Shown one piece after another: positions 59,871 to 64,000 of a stretch of DNA of 64,000 bases. A model generated the notes under the pieces. The model did no database searches and was not told the DNA's origin. It worked only from the letters and a program-made list of their open reading frames with translations. Each line of letters starts with the position of its first letter. Within the stretch, counting starts at the first letter, position 1. The position numbers and the translations under genes were made by a program. The DNA comes from Kitasatospora phosalacinea (GTDB lineage: Bacteria > Actinomycetota > Actinomycetes > Streptomycetales > Streptomycetaceae). The stretch covers positions 1 to 64,000 of the forward strand of contig NZ_BSSA01000028.1 of assembly GCF_030268885.1 (NCBI RefSeq). Reading direction: 5' to 3'.

Positions 59871-59947
59871 AGGGCCGTTCGGACGTGGCAGCCGGGCTCG
59901 GCCGCGGAGGCCGCGCCCGTGCTCGGGCGCGACCGCAGGAGCCGCGC

Positions 59948-60403
59948 TCAGGCGTAGAAGCGGTAGACCGCCTGGGCCACCACCGCGGGCTTGGCCGAGC
60001 CGTCGATCTCGACGGTCAGGTCGACGGTCACCTCGGCGCCGCCCTTCACCTCCGTCACCGAGGCGATCGCGCCGTGGACGCGGATCTTGGCGCCGACCTT
60101 GACCGGCGAGGGGAAACGGACCTTGTTGAGGCCGTAGTTGACGGCCATGGCGACGCCCTCGACCTGGAGCAGCTCGCTCCACAGCGGGATGAGCAGCGAG
60201 AGCGTCAGGTAGCCGTGGGCGATCGGGGCGCCGAACGGCCCGGCGGCGGCGCGTTCGGGATCGGTGTGGATCCACTGGTGGTCGTCGGTGGCGTCGGCGA
60301 AGGTGTTCACCCGGTCCTGGGCGATCTCCAGCCACTGGCTGTGGCCGAGGTCGGTGCCGCCGAGGGCGAGCAGGTCGGTGATGCCGTGGACGGTGCGGGG
60401 CAC
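59948..60403 (-). CDS. MaoC-family enoyl-CoA hydratase
   Basis: Encodes 151 residues of the hot-dog fold. The hydratase-2 motif is intact: FADATDDHQWIHTDPERAAAGPFGAPIAHGYLTLSL, with Asp and His as catalytic pair. It would add water to an enoyl-CoA. In hydroxycinnamate side-chain degradation such a hydratase makes the 3-hydroxyacyl-CoA. The GTG at 60403 has a GGAAGGA site. It is the last gene of the run from 63804, 69 bases after the CoA ligase. Confidence 0.9.
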   Translation of the reverse strand: MPRTVHGITDLLALGGTDLGHSQWLEIAQDRVNTFADATDDHQWIHTDPERAAAGPFGAPIAHGYLTLSLLIPLWSELLQVEGVAMAVNYGLNKVRFPSPVKVGAKIRVHGAIASVTEVKGGAEVTVDLTVEIDGSAKPAVVAQAVYRFYA

Positions 60404-60472
60404 GTGGGGGTCCTTCCGGGTGGGCGCGCCGGGGCGCGCGGGGAGCGGGCGGGGGCGGGCACGGGGGAGCGG

Positions 60473-61972
60473 TCAGGGCTGCCCGTGGGTGGTGCGGAGC
60501 GGCCCCTTGAGGAGCTTGCCCGCGCCGCTGCGGGGCAGCGCCTCGGTGAAGCGCACGGACTTGGGGATCTTGTAGCGGGCCAGTCGGCCGTCGAGGTGGG
60601 CGAGGATCTCCTCGGCGCTCGCGGTGGCGCCGGGCTGCAGCACCACGACGGCCCGCCCCACCTCGCCCCACTTCTCGTCGGGGACGCCGAACACGGCGCA
60701 CTCGGCGACGGCGGGGTGCTCCAGCAGGGCGTCCTCCACCTCGGCGGGGTAGATGTTCTCCCCGCCGGAGATGATCATGTCCTTGAGGCGGTCGACCAGC
60801 CGGACGTAGCCCTCCTCGTCCCGGACGGCGACGTCGCCGGAGCGGAACCAGGTGCCGTCGTGGTAGGCGTTCGCGGTCTCCTGCGGCAGTCCCCAGTAGC
60901 CGGGGGTGACGTTGGGGCCGCTGACCACCACCTCGCCGGGTTCGCCGACGCCGACTTCCTCGCCCGCCGGGTCGAGCAGCCGGACGTCGGTGAAGAAGTG
61001 CGGTACGCCCGCCGTCCCGGCGTGCTCCAGGGCGTCCGCCCGGTCGAGCAGCAGCACGCCGGGGGCGGCCTCGGTCATGCCGTAGCCCTGGACGAACGCC
61101 AGCCCGAGGTCGAGGTAGGCGCGGATGGTGCGGGCGGGCACGGGCGCGCCGCCGCACATCAGGTTGCGCAGGCTGCGCAGGTCGGCCCCGGCCCAGCCGG
61201 GGGCCTGGGCCATCGCGTCGTACATGGCCGGGACGCCGAACAGGCAGGTGATCCCCAGCTGTTCGACCAGTGCGAGGGTGCGTTCGGCGTCGAATCCGGA
61301 CTCCAGGACGGCGGTGCCGCCCTTGAGCAGGGTCGGCAGACAGGTCATGTTGAGCGCGGCGGTGTGGAACAGCGGCGCGCTGACCAGGGTGACCTCGTCG
61401 CTCGCCAGGTCGACGTCGACCACCACGTTGAGGCTGTTCCAGATGACGTTGCCGTGGGTCAGCAGGGCGCCCTTGGGGCGGCCGGTGGTCCCCGAGGTGT
61501 ACATGATCATGCACAGGTCCTCGTGGGCCACCGGCAGGTCGGGCACCTCGCCGGGGGCCTGGGCGAGCAACGCCTCGTACTCCGGCCCCTCGACCTCCCA
61601 CACCTCGGCGTCCGCGGACAGCTCCGCCAGCAGGGCCGCGTCCTGACGGACCGCCAGCAGCAGGGCGCTGCCGGAGTCGCGGAGCTGGTGGCCCAGTTCC
61701 GGCGGGGCCAGCCGGGTGTTGAGCGGCACGAAGACCGCGCCCAGCCGCCCGAGGGCGAAGAGGGTCTCCAGGAAGGCGGGGTGGTTGGGGCCGAGGAAGG
61801 CGACCCGGTCGCCGCGGCGCACCCCCCGCCGCTGCAGCAGGTGCGCCAACCCGCTGGAGCGGCGGTGCAGTTCGGCGTAGCTGGTGGACCGGCCCTCATG
61901 GACGAGGGCGGTGCGGTGCGGTGTCTTGCGGGCCCGGCGGGCGGGCCAGGAACCGATGCCTTGGTCGTGCAA
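60473..61972 (-). CDS. acyl-CoA synthetase (AMP-binding family)
   Basis: Encodes 499 residues of the adenylate-forming family. It has P-loop YTSGTTGRPKGALLTHGN (about 160-177), GYGMTEAAPGVLL, the hinge block YHDGTWFRSGDVAVRDEEGYVRLVDRLKDMI, and a catalytic Lys in LPRSGAGKLLKGPLR. It activates a carboxylic acid to its CoA thioester; neighbours suggest a hydroxycinnamate or another aryl or branched acid. The TTG at 61972 has a strong GGAGGAG site at spacing 7, and no upstream ATG fits. It starts 21 bases after the amidohydrolase stop. Confidence 0.92.
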   Translation of the reverse strand: MHDQGIGSWPARRARKTPHRTALVHEGRSTSYAELHRRSSGLAHLLQRRGVRRGDRVAFLGPNHPAFLETLFALGRLGAVFVPLNTRLAPPELGHQLRDSGSALLLAVRQDAALLAELSADAEVWEVEGPEYEALLAQAPGEVPDLPVAHEDLCMIMYTSGTTGRPKGALLTHGNVIWNSLNVVVDVDLASDEVTLVSAPLFHTAALNMTCLPTLLKGGTAVLESGFDAERTLALVEQLGITCLFGVPAMYDAMAQAPGWAGADLRSLRNLMCGGAPVPARTIRAYLDLGLAFVQGYGMTEAAPGVLLLDRADALEHAGTAGVPHFFTDVRLLDPAGEEVGVGEPGEVVVSGPNVTPGYWGLPQETANAYHDGTWFRSGDVAVRDEEGYVRLVDRLKDMIISGGENIYPAEVEDALLEHPAVAECAVFGVPDEKWGEVGRAVVVLQPGATASAEEILAHLDGRLARYKIPKSVRFTEALPRSGAGKLLKGPLRTTHGQP

Positions 61973-61993
61973 CGCGGGGCTCCTCCGTCTGCG

Positions 61994-62887
61994 TCACTGC
62001 TGCTGGTCGAGGCCGAGCAGGCGGGCGGCGTTGTGCTTGAGGATCTTCGGCCGCACCTCGTCCTTGATCGGCAGCTGCGCGAAGTCGGCCAGCCAGCGGT
62101 CGGGGCTGATCAGCGGGTAGTCGGAGCCGAACAGCACCTTGTCCTGGAGCAGGCTGTTGGCGTACTTCACCAGCTGCGGCGGGAAGTACTTCGGCGACCA
62201 GCCGGACAGGTCGATGTACACCTGCGGCTTGTGGGTGGCCACCGCCAGCGCCTCGTCCTGCCAGGGGAAGGACGGGTGGGCCAGGACGATCGGCATCCCG
62301 GGGAAGTCCGCGGCGACGTCGTCCACCAGCATCGGGTTCGAGTACTTCAGCCGGATGCCCCCGCCGCCGGGCGCACCGGCGCCGATGCCGGTCTGCCCGG
62401 TGTGGAAGACCGCGATGGCGCCGGCCTCCTCGATCGCCTCGTACAGCGGGTAGGCCAGCCGGTCGTTGGGGAAGAACGCCTGCACGTTGGGGTGGAACTT
62501 GAAGCCGCGGACGCCGTGCTCCTCGACCAGGCGGCGCACCTGGCGCACCCCGGCCCGGCCCTTGTACGGGTCGATGCTGGCGAACGGGACGATCACGTCG
62601 GGGTGCTGCCGGGCGGCCTCGGCGACCTCCTCGTTGGGGACGGCCGGGGTGCCGGTGGCGTGCTCGGCGTCCACGGTGAAGACCACGCAGGCCATCTTCC
62701 GCTCGCGGTAGTGGGCGGCGATCTCCGGCAGGGTCGGGCGGCGGTGGTCGGCGTGGAAGTAGGCGCCGGCGGCGGCGTCGAGCTCCTCGGAGAGCGAGCC
62801 GTGCCCGCTGGCGGAGACCTCGGCGTGGGTGTGGACGTCGATCGCGACCAGGTCGTCGAGCGACAGGCGGGGCTGCTGGGGGCTCAT
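61994..62887 (-). CDS. amidohydrolase, 4-hydroxyphenyl-beta-ketoacyl-CoA hydrolase-like
   Basis: Encodes 297 residues of the amidohydrolase-2 family. The metal HxH is in AIDVHTHAEV; FKFHPN, IVLAHPSFPW and VLFGSDYPLI carry the later ligands. Relatives in actinobacterial hydroxycinnamate clusters cleave the aryl beta-ketoacyl-CoA by hydrolysis, giving a benzoate and acetyl-CoA. The surrounding ligase, SDR and MaoC genes make that role attractive. The ribosome site is weak. It starts 14 bases after the SDR stop. Confidence 0.85.
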   Translation of the reverse strand: MSPQQPRLSLDDLVAIDVHTHAEVSASGHGSLSEELDAAAGAYFHADHRRPTLPEIAAHYRERKMACVVFTVDAEHATGTPAVPNEEVAEAARQHPDVIVPFASIDPYKGRAGVRQVRRLVEEHGVRGFKFHPNVQAFFPNDRLAYPLYEAIEEAGAIAVFHTGQTGIGAGAPGGGGIRLKYSNPMLVDDVAADFPGMPIVLAHPSFPWQDEALAVATHKPQVYIDLSGWSPKYFPPQLVKYANSLLQDKVLFGSDYPLISPDRWLADFAQLPIKDEVRPKILKHNAARLLGLDQQQ

Positions 62888-62901
62888 CGGGGGGCCGCCG
62901 T

Positions 62902-63804
62902 TCAGATCCGCGGGGCGGGGATGCCGTAGGTCTCGGGCACCCGTCCGACCGTCACCGGCCAGGCCGCGGCGATCGCGTCGGCGCTCCAGCCGCCGTCGGC
63001 GTAGGCGACCGAGACCTCCTGCGGGTGCGACCACAGGGCCAGCTTGTCGCCGCCGATGCCGATGCACTGGCCGGTGACGTCCGCGGAGGCGTCGGAGGCG
63101 AGGTAGGTGACCAGGGAGGCGACGTCCTCGGGGGTGCCGAAGCCCTCGCCCTTGCGCAGGCTGTCCGGCAGCGGGGTGCCGTGCTGCTCCAGCGCCTCGA
63201 CGTGCGGGGCGAAGGCGGGGATGGTCCTGGTCATCGCGGTGGCGGCGACCGGGATCACCGCGTTGGCGGTGATGCCCGCCTTGGCCAGCTCCATCGCCCA
63301 GGTGCGCACCATGGCGGCGATCCCGGCCTTGGCGGCGGCGTAGTTGGTCTGCCCGAAGTTGCCGCGCTGGCCCGCCGGGGAGCCCGCGACGACGATGCGG
63401 CCGCCCTCGCCCTGCTCGCGCATCCGCGCCACGGCGGCGCGCACGCAGGTGAAGGTGCCGCGCAGGTGCACCTGGACGACCGTGTCGAAGTCCTCGTCGG
63501 ACATCTTCCACAGCACCCGGTCGCGCAGCACGCCCGCGTTGGTGACCATCACGTCCAGCCGCCCGAACGCCTCGACGGCCCGCGCGACCAGCGCCTCGGC
63601 GGTCTCCGTGGTGCCGACCGCACCGACCTCGGCGACCGCCCGGCCGCCCGCCGCCTCGATCTCCTTCACCGCGGCGGCGGCCGCCCCGGCGTCCACGTCG
63701 TTGACCACGACCGCCGCGCCGGAGGCGGCGAGCGCCTTGGCGTAGGCGAGTCCGAGACCGCGGCCGCTGCCGGTGACCACGGCGACCTTGCCGTTCAGAT
63801 CCAT
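62902..63804 (-). CDS. SDR 3-hydroxyacyl-CoA dehydrogenase-like
   Basis: Encodes 300 residues, a classical SDR of the MFE-2/FabG-like type: TGSGRGLGLAYAKAL cofactor motif, VVVNDVD, NAGVLRDRVLWKMSDEDFD, and the active-site NYAAAKAG. The C-terminus is longer than usual (about 245-300). It would oxidise a 3-hydroxyacyl-CoA to the ketoacyl-CoA before the amidohydrolase step. It is first in the cluster. The ATG has an AAGGAG site, and a good promoter lies just upstream. Confidence 0.9.
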   Translation of the reverse strand: MDLNGKVAVVTGSGRGLGLAYAKALAASGAAVVVNDVDAGAAAAAVKEIEAAGGRAVAEVGAVGTTETAEALVARAVEAFGRLDVMVTNAGVLRDRVLWKMSDEDFDTVVQVHLRGTFTCVRAAVARMREQGEGGRIVVAGSPAGQRGNFGQTNYAAAKAGIAAMVRTWAMELAKAGITANAVIPVAATAMTRTIPAFAPHVEALEQHGTPLPDSLRKGEGFGTPEDVASLVTYLASDASADVTGQCIGIGGDKLALWSHPQEVSVAYADGGWSADAIAAAWPVTVGRVPETYGIPAPRI

Positions 63805-63837
63805 GGTGCTTCTCCTTCGAGGGGTGGAACCGGCCTC

Positions 63838-63866
63838 AACTTAGGCAGGTTTGTGTTAGCCGTCAA
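63838..63866 (-). promoter_or_regulatory. promoter of the CoA-ligase cluster
   Basis: On the minus strand, -35 TTGACG (63861-63866) and -10 TAAGTT (63838-63843) with a 17-base spacer, the best promoter match in the window. The -35 region TTGACGGCTAACACAAA resembles the one at 59732. Confidence 0.75.
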
Positions 63867-63916
63867 GATATTGCCAAACATTGCGGTGCCCGCTCCGGCC
63901 GCCCGGGCCGGGGTCC

Positions 63917-63922
63917 TAGGCT
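63917..63922 (+). promoter_or_regulatory. -10 hexamer of the PaaX-like gene
   Basis: TAGGCT, 6 bases before the GTG at 63929, suggesting a leaderless transcript. I found no clear -35. Confidence 0.4.
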
Positions 63923-63928
63923 GGGGCC

Positions 63929-64000
63929 GTGATCGATCTCGACCCCGCCCCGCGCCCCCAGTCCCTGATGCTCACCTTCTTCGGCGTCCACGTCCTGGGA
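63929..64000 (+). CDS. PaaX-family regulator, 5' end only
   Basis: The first 24 codons of a gene cut by the window edge. The start of the protein, RPQSLMLTFFGVHVLG, matches the N-terminus of PaaX-family regulators, which control phenylacetate and other aryl-CoA pathways. It diverges from the CoA-ligase cluster, as expected for its regulator. The GTG lies 6 bases after TAGGCT, so translation may be leaderless. The identification rests on a short segment. Confidence 0.65.
   Translation, partial: MIDLDPAPRPQSLMLTFFGVHVLG

Larger units (their letters stand above)
59559..59947. other. 389-base intergenic region with promoter and terminator
   Basis: No gene is visible. It holds the MFS promoter candidate (59708-59737, minus strand) and a 16-base-pair hairpin (59823-59870) that probably ends the MaoC transcript. 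Confidence 0.7.

Noticed and set aside
1..64000. tRNA, rRNA, insertion sequences, integrase or attachment sites
   Set aside because: No tRNA-like cloverleaf, transposase motif or integrase motif was seen on reading both strands; a tRNAscan or ISfinder search could still find something missed by eye.

Overview
The window comes from a high-GC actinomycete, most likely Streptomyces or Kitasatospora. Third codon positions are almost all G or C. Many genes start with GTG or TTG, and several appear leaderless. LAL-type and FadR-type regulators, DUF6510 and DUF5709 proteins, and secreted hydrolases with ricin-type lectin domains are all typical of that family. I saw no rRNA, tRNA, CRISPR array, insertion sequence or phage gene. 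Family names come from motif reading, not from a database search.

Layout. 1-1961: small housekeeping genes, including a CBS-domain protein. 2077-5346: a secreted serine protease and a secreted GH54 arabinofuranosidase. 5767-10259: a CDF metal exporter, a membrane protein, and an ATPase/YhgE-Pip pair. 10394-16608: a secreted M4 metalloprotease, a LAL regulator and an HSL-type esterase. 16683-21803: DUF6510, a ferredoxin-reductase-like protein, a tandem pair of sulfite-oxidase-like proteins, DUF5709 and KatG. 22010-35302: the L-arabinose locus (galM, araA, araD, araB, a furanose-type ABC importer, secreted GH62 and a LacI regulator). 35641-48808: an L-fucose locus. 49063-56231: GH42, GH43, a decayed GH42 and a secreted GH127. 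56299-59558: a secreted alpha/beta hydrolase and an MFS transporter. 59948-64000: a CoA-ligase-led cluster resembling hydroxycinnamate side-chain degradation, with a divergent PaaX-family gene cut by the window edge.

How the parts fit. Much of the window serves plant cell wall use. Secreted GH54, GH62 and GH127 release L-arabinose. The ABC transporter imports it, and AraA, AraB and AraD convert it to D-xylulose 5-phosphate. Seven copies of a LacI-type palindrome (consensus TTGTTAGCGCTAACAA) lie upstream of GH54, between the ABC operon and GH62, upstream of the LacI gene itself and upstream of GH127, which defines a local regulon. The fucose locus pairs two alpha-L-fucosidase candidates (GH95 and a GH151-like protein) with a complete non-phosphorylative route: fucose dehydrogenase, lactonase, fuconate dehydratase, keto-deoxyfuconate dehydrogenase and an FAH-family hydrolase. 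It carries two FadR-family regulators and two sets of short operator-like motifs. The last cluster would handle hydroxycinnamates, which are esterified to arabinose in grass cell walls.

The less expected items are a 26-codon ORF overlapping both neighbours inside the ABC operon, a 10-codon leader ORF at the LAL regulator, a duplicated leaderless promoter in the fucose locus, three short tandem-repeat patches, and a GH42 gene caught in decay.
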